NCBI GenBank assembly: GCA_015068135.1
Contig: SVLB01000012.1
Location: 1 to 60,835 of the forward strand
Length of the DNA: 60,835 bases
Direction of reading: 5' to 3'
Origin: Oscillospiraceae bacterium
Lineage (GTDB): Bacteria; Bacillota; Clostridia; Oscillospirales; Oscillospiraceae
The translations under genes and the position numbers were made by a program. The notes beneath the pieces were generated by a model, which was not told the origin of the DNA, did no database searches, and saw nothing but the letters and a program-made list of their open reading frames with translations. Shown here in pieces: positions 50,717 through 60,715 of the stretch (positions are counted from its first letter, which is position 1; every line of letters begins with the position of its first letter).

Positions 50717-50830
50717 ATGCCAAACGATACCAAAAATACAGAAGCAGAAGCGGTTAATAAGGCGGACAAGCCGCCCACCCACCGCAGATTTTCCCCTCCA
50801 ACTGTAGATGAAGTCAAGAAGTTAAGTTAA
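50717..50830 (+). pseudogene. Truncated phage-type gene start
   Basis: 37 codons: MPNDTKNTEAEAVNK... ending FSPPTVDEVKKLS. The FxPPTVDEV motif is what precedes a replication-type domain in phage/ICE proteins; the rest is gone. A stem AAAGCACTGTGCA/TGCACGGTGCTTTT follows at about 50834-50865. Confidence 0.4.
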
Positions 50831-50865
50831 TACAAAGCACTGTGCAAAATCTGCACGGTGCTTTT

Positions 50866-51081
50866 GCTAACCGCAGTTAGCAAAAAGGCCGCATATTTTG
50901 CCTTATTTGTCAAGTGTTCTTTTCAAAAAAGTTACGAAAAAACTGAGCCCCGCATTCCTGTGAGACCCAGCCTTTCTTAACTTAGTGACATTGCCCAATC
51001 GGGTGGCGATTTTTATTGTAGAAGACGGGTGGTCCGGCGAAGATAGTCAGATAATCCCTTTTTATCGGGAAGCCGGTGTGC
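50866..51081. other. Gap with no gene recognised
   Basis: About 215 bp with several AT-rich short repeats (TTTTGC near 50862-50872, AAAAAGG) but no reading frame longer than ~30 codons and no clear RNA fold. It ends in the promoter before the GH43 gene. Confidence 0.4.
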
Positions 51082-51087
51082 TATAAT
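51078..51087 (+). promoter_or_regulatory. Extended -10 promoter of the GH43 operon
   Basis: TGTGCTATAAT (extended TGC before TATAAT 51082-51087); no clear -35. GAAGGAG precedes the ATG at 51122. Confidence 0.5.
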
Positions 51088-51121
51088 CAGGGAAGGTTAT
51101 TACGGTTGAAGGAGTACGGAT

Positions 51122-52054
51122 ATGATTATTACGAATGTTCAGGGATTGCGAGATCCTTTTCTTCTTTTGGATGATGGTATTTACTATCTGTATGGAACGG
51201 GTGTGATCAATGACGATTGGGACAATACCGTATGGGCGTGCTATGTCAATGACAGCGGAAAACTGGACGGTGAATGGAAGAAACGGGAAAATCTTATTTA
51301 CCAAAAGCCTGCCGATGTCCAAAAACAGTTATGGGCACCGGAAGTTCATAAATACAACGGCATGTATTATATGCTTTGTTCCTATTATTCTTCTAAGACA
51401 AAGCATAGGGGCAGCAGTGTTTTTCGTGCGCCTTCGCCTACGGGACCCTTTGTGGAAATAAGCGACGGTCACATTACGCCCCATCACAGAGATTGTATTG
51501 ATGCTACCCTTTATGTGGACGATAACGGCCAGCCATGGTTGGTTTTTGTGCACGAATGGACTTGCACAGAGGATGGGATCGGCCGTATGGATGCGGCAAA
51601 GCTGTCTGATGATCTGACCCACCTCATTTCTGAGCCGGTTGAGCTGTTTCGCGCAGATAGTCCGTTGTGGACAAACAAAAATGTCACCGATGGCTGCTTT
51701 CTGCATAGATTGCGCAACGGGGCGTTAATCATGCTTTGGTCTAATCATGAGCAGGACGGTTACTGCATCGGTGTTGCTCACAGCAAGAGCGGTACGGTTG
51801 ACGGACAATGGGAACACGAGAGCACACCGCTATACAAGCGAGGTGTTCTTGATTGCCACGACGGTGGTCACGGTATGATCTTTACGGATGCAGATGGCGC
51901 ACAGTATATTTGCTGTCATTCTCCGAATGAACCTTGCCGGGAGTGTAAGGAACGCACTGTTTTGATTCCCATTGAGGAAAGAAACGGCACCGTTTGTATA
52001 AAAGAATCGCTGTCGGCATCCCAGACCGCAGCCAAAAGCAAGCGTAATCCATAG
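51122..52054 (+). CDS. GH43-family glycoside hydrolase
   Basis: 310 residues, one five-bladed beta-propeller. Motifs: LRDPFLLLDDGIYYLYGTG (general base Asp, ~10), QLWAPEVHKYNGMYYMLCSYYS (pKa-modulating region, ~68-89), DATLYVDDNGQPWLVFVHEWT (~128-148) and DCHDGGHGMIF (~241). No signal peptide. Likely alpha-L-arabinofuranosidase or beta-xylosidase on imported oligosaccharides. Eight or so cysteines, more than usual. First gene of the GH43-GH42 operon; 16 nt gap to GH42. Confidence 0.85.
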   Translation: MIITNVQGLRDPFLLLDDGIYYLYGTGVINDDWDNTVWACYVNDSGKLDGEWKKRENLIYQKPADVQKQLWAPEVHKYNGMYYMLCSYYSSKTKHRGSSVFRAPSPTGPFVEISDGHITPHHRDCIDATLYVDDNGQPWLVFVHEWTCTEDGIGRMDAAKLSDDLTHLISEPVELFRADSPLWTNKNVTDGCFLHRLRNGALIMLWSNHEQDGYCIGVAHSKSGTVDGQWEHESTPLYKRGVLDCHDGGHGMIFTDADGAQYICCHSPNEPCRECKERTVLIPIEERNGTVCIKESLSASQTAAKSKRNP

Positions 52055-52070
52055 AAAAGGAACTTTACAT

Positions 52071-54083
52071 ATGAAGGAATTTGGAACACTTTATCCTCAT
52101 TTTCTCCACGGCGCAGACTACAATCCCGACCAGTGGCTGTCCTATCCCGAGGTTCTTGAGCAGGACCCCCGGATGATGGCGCAAGCCCATTGTAACTGCA
52201 TGTCTGTTGGCATCTTCTCCTGGGCTGTGCTGGAGCCTGAGGAAGGGGTATATCGGTTTGAGGAGCTGGATCGCACCATAAAGCGGCTGTCTGCCCGGGG
52301 CATCAAGACCATTTTGGCGACTCCCAGCGGTGCCCGTCCCCGGTGGCTGGCGGAAAGATATCCGGAAGTTCTTCGTGTCAATAAAGCCGGTCTGCGACAG
52401 CACTACAGCGACCGCCACAATCACTGCTTCACCTCCCCCATCTACCGGGAGAAGACTGTCGCTATCGACCGGCAGCTGGCACTGCGTTACGGAAAGGATC
52501 CCAATGTGATCTTGTGGCATATCTCCAACGAGTATAGCGGCGAATGCCATTGCCAGCTTTGCCAGGAAGCCTTCCGGCAGTGGCTGAAAAAGAAATATGA
52601 CAACGATCTGGACAAGCTCAATCACGCATGGTGGAGTGCTTTCTGGAGCCATACGGTTACGGATTGGGCGCAGATCCATCCGCCCATGCAGACCGGAGAA
52701 CCGGATCATATTATGACCGGCCTTTATTTGGATTGGCGGAGCTTCGTGACCCACCAGACCGTTGACTTCATGAAAATGGAGATCGACACCATTCGCGAGG
52801 TTTGTCCCAATGTTCCTGTAACCACCAATATGATGTGGACGCCTCAGCAGATCGACTATCATGACTTCAAGGATTATATCGACGTGGTTTCCTGGGATGC
52901 TTACCCCTCCTGGCACGAGAAGGATCAGATCCGCTGTGCGGTGGATGCGGCTTTCAACCACAATTATTTCCGCTGCTTAAAGCACAAGCCCTTTCTACTC
53001 ATGGAATCGACCCCCAGCAACACCAACTGGCATGCGGTGAACAAGCTGAAACGGCCTGGAATGCACCGGCTGGCATCCCTGCAGGCCGTCGCCCATGGCA
53101 GTGACAGTGTGCAGTATTTCCAGTGGCGCAAGGGCCGGGGCGGCTCGGAGAAATTCCACGGTGCAGTAATCGATCACAACGGGAAAGCCTCCGGGCGGGT
53201 GTTTGAGGATGTTCGGCAGATGGGGATCAGCCTGGAAAAGCTGGACCAGGTCTGCGGTACAAGCACCCATGCCAAAGTGGCCATTGTATACGATCTCAAA
53301 AATCACTGGGCGCTTTCCAATGCCTCAGGCTTTATCAACGAGGATAAACAGTATGTTAAGACCTGCCTGCAGCATTACAAAAGCTTCTGGAAACGGGGCG
53401 TGGATGTGGATGTGATCAGCGTAGGTGAGCCTTTGGAGGGCTACGACCTGGTGATTATGCCCATGCTTTACAGCCTGCCCCAGGAACAGATCGAACGCAT
53501 TGAACAGTATGTGGCCCAGGGCGGTACGGTGGTTGCCACCTATACCACCGGCTATGTCAACGAAACGGATCTGTGCTATCTGGGAGGCTTCCCCGGTCAG
53601 AAGCTGAAAGACGTTTTCGGTTTGACCGCCGATGAGATCGACAGCTTGTATCCTGAAGAACAAAATACAGTGCTTTGGGGGGAAGAATCCTATACTGTGG
53701 TAGATTACTGCGAACTGGTTACTCCCACCACCGCCCAGGTTTTAGGCACTTACGGCGCAGACTTTTATAAGGGCATGCCTGCTCTGCTGAAAAACAACTA
53801 TAAAACGGGTGAGGCCTATTATATTGCCTGCCGGGATACCGGTGCGCTGACGGATCGGCTGTATGCCCAGCTTCTGCAAGAGCGGAAGATCAAAACCTAT
53901 GCGTTGCCGGAGGGGGCCACAATTACATCCAGAGCGCAATATCTGTTTGTGCAAAACTACAATGATCACCCCATCACCGTGCCCCTTCCCGCCACTTACC
54001 GAGACTTAGAAACCGGAGCGCTATATAAAGGTGCCATTGCCCTGGAGGCCCTGGGAGTAGCGGTCCTATGCCCAGAGGCTTAA
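52071..54083 (+). CDS. GH42 beta-galactosidase
   Basis: 670 residues, full length. Barrel domain with acid/base Glu in ILWHISNEYSGEC (~145-157) and nucleophile Glu in LLMESTPSNTNW (~305-316); zinc-type Cys cluster (ECHCQLCQ, ~157). Domain B (trimerisation) and domain C (~400-670) present. No signal peptide, so intracellular: cleaves galactosides or arabinopyranosides from imported glycans. AAAGGAA site; with GH43 suggests arabinogalactan or arabinan side-chain use. Confidence 0.93.
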   Translation: MKEFGTLYPHFLHGADYNPDQWLSYPEVLEQDPRMMAQAHCNCMSVGIFSWAVLEPEEGVYRFEELDRTIKRLSARGIKTILATPSGARPRWLAERYPEVLRVNKAGLRQHYSDRHNHCFTSPIYREKTVAIDRQLALRYGKDPNVILWHISNEYSGECHCQLCQEAFRQWLKKKYDNDLDKLNHAWWSAFWSHTVTDWAQIHPPMQTGEPDHIMTGLYLDWRSFVTHQTVDFMKMEIDTIREVCPNVPVTTNMMWTPQQIDYHDFKDYIDVVSWDAYPSWHEKDQIRCAVDAAFNHNYFRCLKHKPFLLMESTPSNTNWHAVNKLKRPGMHRLASLQAVAHGSDSVQYFQWRKGRGGSEKFHGAVIDHNGKASGRVFEDVRQMGISLEKLDQVCGTSTHAKVAIVYDLKNHWALSNASGFINEDKQYVKTCLQHYKSFWKRGVDVDVISVGEPLEGYDLVIMPMLYSLPQEQIERIEQYVAQGGTVVATYTTGYVNETDLCYLGGFPGQKLKDVFGLTADEIDSLYPEEQNTVLWGEESYTVVDYCELVTPTTAQVLGTYGADFYKGMPALLKNNYKTGEAYYIACRDTGALTDRLYAQLLQERKIKTYALPEGATITSRAQYLFVQNYNDHPITVPLPATYRDLETGALYKGAIALEALGVAVLCPEA

Positions 54084-54118
54084 TACAGATAAGACACGGC
54101 CTTAAATAAGATCCTATC

Positions 54119-54166
54119 ACTGCCTGGGACAAGCTGTATTGCGGCTGCCCCAGGCGGTTTTTGCGT
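54119..54166 (+). terminator. Terminator of the GH43-GH42 operon
   Basis: Stem TGCCTGGG (54121-54128) with CCCAGGC (from 54148), then GGTTTTTGCG. Confidence 0.7.
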
Positions 54167-54242
54167 TTTATGGGGAGGAGAATTCAGCAGGCCGGGAGTC
54201 GGTTCCCTGCAGAGAAAATGCGGAAAAAATCCACTGAAAATA

Positions 54243-54271
54243 TTGATATGTCGAAGATGATATGCTATGAT
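54243..54271 (+). promoter_or_regulatory. Promoter of the alkylsulfatase-like gene
   Basis: TTGATA (54243-54248), 17-bp spacer, TATGAT (54266-54271) with TGC before it. It excludes the upstream in-frame ATG at 54161; translation starts at 54308. Confidence 0.7.
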
Positions 54272-54307
54272 TGCAGTACCAATTACTGCACCAAAGGAGG
54301 AACTTCT

Positions 54308-56419
54308 ATGAATCTGTTTTCAGCAAGAAAAATGTTGGCTTTCCTTTTGGCAATGCTGCTGGCGGCTTCCTCGGCAGCCTGCACACAGTCTGCCGAACCC
54401 ACGACACAAGCTGCCACAGAGCAAAGCGCAACGACAGATAGCACAACAGAACCTGCTGATCTGTTGACGGAGCTTGGCCTGACAGCTGAGGTAAAGCAGG
54501 CAGCCGGTCACACGGTAGAGGTGAATTCCGCGGTTTACTCCCTGCTGGATTTTGAAAATACCCAGGAATGGGAATTTGCCACAGCCAATCTGATCGATGC
54601 GCCTGAGAAATTGGAATTGACAGACGAAAAGGGGAATGTGATCTGGAGCCAGGCGGCCTTCAGCTTTCTCGATGACTATGAAAAAGCCCCCGATACTGTC
54701 AACCCCAGCTTGTGGGAGAACACCAAAAACAACCACGCCTACGGCTTGTTCAAGGTGGTGGACGGCATCTATCAGGTGCGCGGCTACGATATGGCCAACC
54801 TGACTGTGGTGGAGGGCGACAGCGGATGGATCCTGTTTGACCCCCTTATGAGCGTGGAATGTACCCAGGCCGCCATGGAACTGGTGAATCAGAATTTAGG
54901 TGAGCGCCCCATTAAGGCGGTGATCATTTCCCATCCTCATGTGGATCACTTCGGCGGCATCCGGGGTGTGATGGACCCGGAGGATGCGGCAGATGCCACC
55001 CTTACGATCCAGGACCAGCTTGCCTCCGGGAGCATCCCCATTATTGTACCGGAGGGCTTTGCCGAGCACGCTATCGCGGAGAACGTCTACGCGGGCCGGG
55101 CTATGTCACGGCGGGCCAATTACCAGTACGGCACCTTGCTGGAGCCCGGCGTTACCGGCACTCTGGCTATGGGCATCGGTATGGGACAATCTGTAGGCAC
55201 CGTCTCGTTTATCATGCCCACCTACGAAATTACCGAAACCGGTGAGACGGTCACCATTGACGGTGTGGACTTTGTCTTCCAGCTGACGCCGGGTACCGAG
55301 GCTCCTGCCGAGATGAATACCTGGCTGCCCGGTTTCCAGGCTCTTTGGCTGGCGGAAAACTGCACCGGAACCCTGCATAATCTCTATACCCTCCGGGGCG
55401 CGCAGGTGCGGGACGGTGCTGCCTGGGCAAAATACATTCTCGACGCGCTGACTCTCTACGGGGACGAGGCCCAGGTGGTATTCCAGTCCCATAACTGGCC
55501 CCATTGGGGGAATGATGTGCTCAAGGCGTATATGGTGGATACCGCCGCCATGTATCAGTTCATCAATGATCAGACCCTTACCTACATCAACCAGGGCTAT
55601 ACCGCCAATGAGATCTGCAACAGGATCCAGCTTCCGGCGGCCCTGGAGAAGAACTGGTATACCCGCCAGTATTACGGCACTCTCTCCCATAATGCCAGGG
55701 CGGTATATCAGAAGTATATGGGCTGGTATGATGCCAATCCGGTGAATCTGAACCCGTTGACCCCCACTGAGAGCGCAAAAAAGTGGGTGGAATACCTGGG
55801 GAATACAGACGAGGTCCTTCGCAAGGCCAAGGAAGATTTTGACAAGGGCGAGTATCGCTGGGTGGCGGAGGTCACCAATACTATCGTCTTTGCCGACCCG
55901 GAAAATACTGCCGCCCGACTGCTGTGTGCCGATGCACTGGAACAGCTGGGCTACCAGTCCGAGTCCGGTCCCTGGCGCAATGCCTATTTAACAGCCGCGT
56001 TGGAGCTTAGAAACGGCAACAGCGTGGATAAAGACGCCCTGACCCTTACAGACGGCAGCCTGCAAAGGGAAATGACCGTGTCCATGATCATCGATTATAT
56101 GGGAATCATGCTGGATAAGCAGGCCCTGGAAGATCAGGACTTTACCATCAATATCTATCTGCCGGATGTGGGGGAGGAACACGGCCTGCAGGTGAAAAAC
56201 GGCGTTTTACTGCATTATGAGCATGCACCCCGTCCGGATGCGGACGTAACCGTCCGTTGCCCCAAGAACGCCTTGCTTTTCATTCTGTCCAACAATGCAG
56301 AGGGCGTTTCCAAGGCGGTGCAGGTAGAAGGCGATGCTGCCCTTCTTACCGCCTTTATGGAAGCTATGAACCAATTTGACACAACTACCGCACCTTCGTT
56401 CAACATCATCGAGCCCTAA
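54308..56419 (+). CDS. Alkyl/aryl-sulfatase-like metallo-beta-lactamase lipoprotein with SCP2-like tail
   Basis: 703 residues; AAAGGAGG before the ATG. Signal peptide with lipobox SSAAC (Cys ~24) and a Thr-rich linker. Metallo-beta-lactamase domain (~120-380) with ISHPHVDHFGG (~210, HxHxDH zinc motif) and SHNWPHWGND (~395). Alkylsulfatase dimer domain (~400-535: IQLPAALEKNWYTRQYYGTLSHNARAVYQKYMGWYD), then an SCP2-like C-terminal domain (~580-700). This is the SdsA1/Pseudomonas-type alkyl sulfatase layout, which removes sulfate from C-O bonds. Lipid-anchored outside the cell, unlike the periplasmic SdsA1. Sulfated host or detergent substrates possible. Confidence 0.85.
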   Translation: MNLFSARKMLAFLLAMLLAASSAACTQSAEPTTQAATEQSATTDSTTEPADLLTELGLTAEVKQAAGHTVEVNSAVYSLLDFENTQEWEFATANLIDAPEKLELTDEKGNVIWSQAAFSFLDDYEKAPDTVNPSLWENTKNNHAYGLFKVVDGIYQVRGYDMANLTVVEGDSGWILFDPLMSVECTQAAMELVNQNLGERPIKAVIISHPHVDHFGGIRGVMDPEDAADATLTIQDQLASGSIPIIVPEGFAEHAIAENVYAGRAMSRRANYQYGTLLEPGVTGTLAMGIGMGQSVGTVSFIMPTYEITETGETVTIDGVDFVFQLTPGTEAPAEMNTWLPGFQALWLAENCTGTLHNLYTLRGAQVRDGAAWAKYILDALTLYGDEAQVVFQSHNWPHWGNDVLKAYMVDTAAMYQFINDQTLTYINQGYTANEICNRIQLPAALEKNWYTRQYYGTLSHNARAVYQKYMGWYDANPVNLNPLTPTESAKKWVEYLGNTDEVLRKAKEDFDKGEYRWVAEVTNTIVFADPENTAARLLCADALEQLGYQSESGPWRNAYLTAALELRNGNSVDKDALTLTDGSLQREMTVSMIIDYMGIMLDKQALEDQDFTINIYLPDVGEEHGLQVKNGVLLHYEHAPRPDADVTVRCPKNALLFILSNNAEGVSKAVQVEGDAALLTAFMEAMNQFDTTTAPSFNIIEP

Positions 56420-56458
56420 CTGTGGGGCTGCCGGAGCTCGTCCATAAGGAGGGATACT

Positions 56459-59400
56459 ATGAAGCCCAAGACTAGACTGATTGCGTTATTTCTTTGTATT
56501 TGTCTGATTTTTACCATGCTTCCCCATGTCGCGCCACCGGCGGAAGCTTCCAAATTGGCCAGTGCTGTGGGACACTTTTTGCTATCCCGTGGCATTATGG
56601 CAGCCGTCACCGGTCTATCCGCCATTGGCAAATATACCGATAACACCGAGACCACGGCCATGATCAACAAATGGGTATTCGGCGTCATCGATACGGTAAC
56701 GCCGGGCCTGGAAGCCATAGCGGAGCTGTCCGAGCATATGACGGCCCTTCACCGGGAGGTCATGGCAGAGCTGGACTTTATTGAGCAGAAGATGGACCGG
56801 AATATTTCCGGCATCGAAAGCGCCCTGGGCTCTGCCGCCGCCAACGATGCCTATGACAACTATTTGTCCGCATGGAATACGGATGTGACCGTTCCGTTGG
56901 CAGCCAATGGCTATCACCATGTGGTCAATGCCTACAAGACCTACCTGGAATTTGCGGGCAGCTACAAGACCGGCACCACAGTTGCCTACGGCGGCGTGCA
57001 GGTCACCGCTACCCAGGATATGGTAGCGGACTGCCGGGCTTCCTTCCGGTCCGCCCTGGAAGCCCTCAGCGGTGCGGTGTATGACGCCTCTGTTCACGGC
57101 AGTGATATGACCGCCTACTATGATCATGTGCTCTACGAGACCAATGCCATCGATCTGAAGGCAAGATCCGCCATCAATAACCTGATCGGCAGACTGCTCA
57201 ATGCCTCCGATGCACCGGCCGGAAGCCGATACCTTGACCGTGCCGCGCAGGTGGCATACGCCTACTTTCCCTACAGTGAAGATCAGGCGGCTTTTGTGGA
57301 TGCGGCCATTATGAAGCAGTCCAATGAACTGACGATGGCACTGCTGGCGTATCAGGAGTTTATCGGCATGCGTACAGAGTATTGCCAGGCCAAGTATGCG
57401 GCGCTGGAAGCTTCCGGTGCTTCCGACGAAGCACTGGAAACTCTGCGCTTGCAGTTGGAGGCTTACTGCGCGCCCAACAGCAGTATTTTGGATCTGATCT
57501 ACGGCGGTCCGGCCTGCACCCATGTGGGCGGCGCTACCGCGTCAATGAATACCTGGCTGTCCGACCCCATCTACATCTCCAATGCCAATAACAGCTATCT
57601 GTATTTGGAGGATTACATCCGTGCCACCAATACGGACAGAGTTATACTGACCAATACAAACTTTTCTGCGCAAAGTGATTTTGATACCATTTTGGCAGAG
57701 TCTGAAGAGGGGACTGTGGCATCGGTCATTGATTCCATGATCAATTTTGCCATGATCGAGAGGGGATTTGTGGAGCCCCATGCGGTCAGCTCCGCGAATA
57801 CGGTCCGGGAGCAGATGGAATTTGTCCGCCGCGGAGTGGTGGCCGCCAACCGGGACGGGAAGGCCACTGTCAAGTATGTATATCTTTTGGCAGATCCTGC
57901 TGAGGATAAGTCCGGCAGACTGGTGCGGGATCTGAATGTGGACAAGACCACCGAGGATCTTGCGTTTACGCCCCTTATGGGCTTCCGCTTCGGTGTTCCC
58001 CATGTGGACTATTACAATCTGCGGGGTGTCTACTCCGATGGCTGTAACGGACTTACTATGATCAGCAGTGCCGAGCTGCAGCACCTTGTGGACAACAATC
58101 CCCTGTCCTCTCAGGGCGGCGTTCTGCGGAACTATTTTGCCGATGTTCTGGGAACCTACCCGGAGGGTAGAGGACTGGTCGTGCTCACCAGTGAGGGAAC
58201 GACCTCGGGAACCGGAGATAATCAGTATTATACGGAATACAAGGGCGTTAATATGCTCACTGCCGCAACCTTTGTGGCAGAGAACGTGACCCATGATGCC
58301 CTGGACAATACCAGCTATACGGTTATGCTGGCAGCTGAGGATACTACTTACGGCATTTTGACTGCCCAGTCGGATTCTCTGCAGGTTAGCTTGTCCGGTG
58401 AGGGCTATGACCCGGCAACCGGAAGAACAGCGGCTGCCTCCGCAGTCACCCTGACCGTTACGCCAAACGACTGCCAGAAGATCAGCCGGATCACGGCACA
58501 GTACCATGAAGATCCTACGGATCCTGCCAAGGTCACCTACACGGAGGTCCTTGTGGAGGACGCGATGGTCGATACACTGGCCTATGGGGATAACGGCGCT
58601 GCAGAGCTGGTGTACTATATGCCCTATACCAATGTGACCCTTGTGGTGGAAGGCCAAAGCGGACACCCCTACTCTCCGGACGGCTTCTGCACCGTCTGCG
58701 GCGCCTACGAACCGGCAGTCCGTACAGAAAAGGGACATCTGATCGCCAATGCCGGTCAGCTCTATTGGTTCTCTGCCGCGATCCGTGGGGATATGACCCA
58801 TATCAGTGGGGATGACCTGCCCACATTGGATGCCGGACAGACCATGTCCGCCCTTTACGGCACGATTACCGCGCCGATTGATCTGTCTGTGGCGGAAGAT
58901 CCCTGGGTCCCCATCGGCACCGCCGATGTACCTTACCGTGGAAACTTTGACGGAGGAAATCAGCCCATCACCAACCTCAGTGGAATGCTCTTTGGCTATG
59001 CCGATAGTGTAGAGCTGCGTAATATCGCCATTGAAAGCGGCTCCTTTGGCTCCCAAAACCAGGAGGATACCTATATTGGTTCTATCGTCGGATACCTCAA
59101 CGGCAGCTCCGGTATGATCCATTGCTACAGTAAGTCCGTCTGTACCAGCCCTGCCTCCGTTGCTACCGGCGGCTTGGCAGGTACGGTCAATAACGGCACT
59201 TTGCAGGACTGCTATTACGCCGGCTCTTTGAGCAGTGTTTCCCAGGGGGTCGCAGGCGGCCTGGTGGGCAGCTGCGGAATGCTGGAAGTGGAGAATTGCT
59301 CGGTTGCCGCGGCAGTTCCCAAGAGCAAATCCGGCGGCCTGGTGGGCAGAGCTTCTGTAAGTCCCACCATAACCAACTCCTACTATGACACAGATTGGGT

Positions 59401-60616
59401 AGCGTCTTCCAGTGCCTGCTATTCCCATAGCAGTGTCGCGCCGGAGGCGGCCAAGTCTTACGAGGTATACCACAGCGGCGAGGTGGCATATCTGCTCAAT
59501 GCCGGGCGGGAAGCCACCGTCTGGTATCAGACCATCGGTCAGCAGGAGTATCCCCAGTTTACAGGCTTACCGGTGTATTATGTCGAGGATGAAAACAGAT
59601 ATTCCAACGACCCCGAAGGCATCTGCACCCACCCGGAGGAAAAGCTGACCCAGACGGTTACACCGGGCTCCGGCACCCACACCATCCAAACCTCCTGCTC
59701 CTGCGACAAGTTCACCACCAGCGTGACAGAAGCTTGCTTTGACAACGATGCTGACGGTGCGTGCGATCTGTGCGGTTATCTCTTCCCCATACCCGGTCGC
59801 GTGGCGGCAGTATACGAAGCCGGTCAGCAGGTCAGTGCCCACGAATCCCTTGGGCAAGCCATTGCCGCCTGCGCCCAGGGGCAGTATGTGGTCCTGATGG
59901 CGGATGTGACCGAGAATGTGACGGTTTCTTCCAACCTATACCTGGATCTGAACGGATTTGTCCTTACGGGCTCTGTGACCGGCGAAGGCACCCTTCACGG
60001 TTTCGACAACTCCGGCGACGCATACACCCTCCCCACGGGACGTATCGAAGGAACCGTGTCCTGCAGACTGGCAAACAACTTCAAGGCCGATGTGACCGGG
60101 ACAGTTAAGCGCTATCTGACCATTTCCGATGCTGCTGGCTATAGCTTCCACCGGATCTATTTGGGTATCACCCATATGAATCTGAAGCCTTCTGTGACCG
60201 GCGTTGGCTATAAGGCGCTGTTTGGCGCGGATGAAGCGGTGCAGGCACTGTTTGCGGAAACAGAGACCTACGGCTATCGTCTGTGGGTTGGAAACGGCAC
60301 GAAGCATACCTATACCCTCGATGCCTCCGACTTTGTTACCGGCAAGGCGCTGACCCTGCGGCTCAGAGACTTTGATGTGGCGGGCTACGGTGAAACGCCG
60401 GTTTACGGACAGGTGTTTATGAAGCTTTCTGACGGCACGGTCATTGAAAGCGCGGTTTACAGCTACACCCTGCGAAGCATGGTGGAATACGTCGCTGCCA
60501 ATATGACGAAATATAATCACAATCAGCTTACTGCGCTGCAGGCAATGCTCAACGAAAACGCGGATGCTGTAAAGGATTGGGATATCGATCCCATCCGTAA
60601 TTACCAGGCGGAATAA
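56459..60616 (+). CDS. Large secreted protein with GLUG-like repeats and shared C-terminal module
   Basis: 1385 residues. Signal peptide ~1-31. Residues ~35-360 are helical (multiple coiled segments such as MTALHREVMAELDFIEQKMDRN) with amphipathic repeats, then a mixed region to ~740. A short Cys module (CTVCGAYE) at ~745, GLUG-type repeats ~827-985 (GGLAGTVNNGTLQDCYYAG, GGLVGSCGMLEVENCSV, GGLVGRASVSPTITNSYYD), a Cys module (CDLCGY) at ~1110, and the C-terminal ~230 residues matching the end of the M23 protein at 9347. No TM or LPxTG, so released or wall-held by an unknown route. GGAGGG site before the ATG. Starts 39 nt after the alkylsulfatase gene. Confidence 0.78.
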   Translation: MKPKTRLIALFLCICLIFTMLPHVAPPAEASKLASAVGHFLLSRGIMAAVTGLSAIGKYTDNTETTAMINKWVFGVIDTVTPGLEAIAELSEHMTALHREVMAELDFIEQKMDRNISGIESALGSAAANDAYDNYLSAWNTDVTVPLAANGYHHVVNAYKTYLEFAGSYKTGTTVAYGGVQVTATQDMVADCRASFRSALEALSGAVYDASVHGSDMTAYYDHVLYETNAIDLKARSAINNLIGRLLNASDAPAGSRYLDRAAQVAYAYFPYSEDQAAFVDAAIMKQSNELTMALLAYQEFIGMRTEYCQAKYAALEASGASDEALETLRLQLEAYCAPNSSILDLIYGGPACTHVGGATASMNTWLSDPIYISNANNSYLYLEDYIRATNTDRVILTNTNFSAQSDFDTILAESEEGTVASVIDSMINFAMIERGFVEPHAVSSANTVREQMEFVRRGVVAANRDGKATVKYVYLLADPAEDKSGRLVRDLNVDKTTEDLAFTPLMGFRFGVPHVDYYNLRGVYSDGCNGLTMISSAELQHLVDNNPLSSQGGVLRNYFADVLGTYPEGRGLVVLTSEGTTSGTGDNQYYTEYKGVNMLTAATFVAENVTHDALDNTSYTVMLAAEDTTYGILTAQSDSLQVSLSGEGYDPATGRTAAASAVTLTVTPNDCQKISRITAQYHEDPTDPAKVTYTEVLVEDAMVDTLAYGDNGAAELVYYMPYTNVTLVVEGQSGHPYSPDGFCTVCGAYEPAVRTEKGHLIANAGQLYWFSAAIRGDMTHISGDDLPTLDAGQTMSALYGTITAPIDLSVAEDPWVPIGTADVPYRGNFDGGNQPITNLSGMLFGYADSVELRNIAIESGSFGSQNQEDTYIGSIVGYLNGSSGMIHCYSKSVCTSPASVATGGLAGTVNNGTLQDCYYAGSLSSVSQGVAGGLVGSCGMLEVENCSVAAAVPKSKSGGLVGRASVSPTITNSYYDTDWVASSSACYSHSSVAPEAAKSYEVYHSGEVAYLLNAGREATVWYQTIGQQEYPQFTGLPVYYVEDENRYSNDPEGICTHPEEKLTQTVTPGSGTHTIQTSCSCDKFTTSVTEACFDNDADGACDLCGYLFPIPGRVAAVYEAGQQVSAHESLGQAIAACAQGQYVVLMADVTENVTVSSNLYLDLNGFVLTGSVTGEGTLHGFDNSGDAYTLPTGRIEGTVSCRLANNFKADVTGTVKRYLTISDAAGYSFHRIYLGITHMNLKPSVTGVGYKALFGADEAVQALFAETETYGYRLWVGNGTKHTYTLDASDFVTGKALTLRLRDFDVAGYGETPVYGQVFMKLSDGTVIESAVYSYTLRSMVEYVAANMTKYNHNQLTALQAMLNENADAVKDWDIDPIRNYQAE

Positions 60617-60625
60617 AAAAGCATA

Positions 60626-60660
60626 CAGCCAATGATCTCTGATTGAGATAATTGGCTGTC
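60626..60660 (+). terminator. Hairpin after the large secreted protein
   Basis: ACAGCCAAT...ATTGGCTGT stem of 14 bp with two mismatches around GATCTC/GAGATA. Poor T-run, so a weak terminator. Confidence 0.45.
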
Positions 60661-60715
60661 AGAGTGTCAAAAAAGCCGCAAACCGTCAAAATAGGAGCGA
60701 ATGGAAAAAGAAAGC

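Noticed and set aside
51122..60616. Classical polysaccharide utilisation locus
   Set aside because: GH43 and GH42 are a two-gene operon with a terminator; no transporter or regulator is linked, and the sulfatase-like and large secreted genes have their own promoter.
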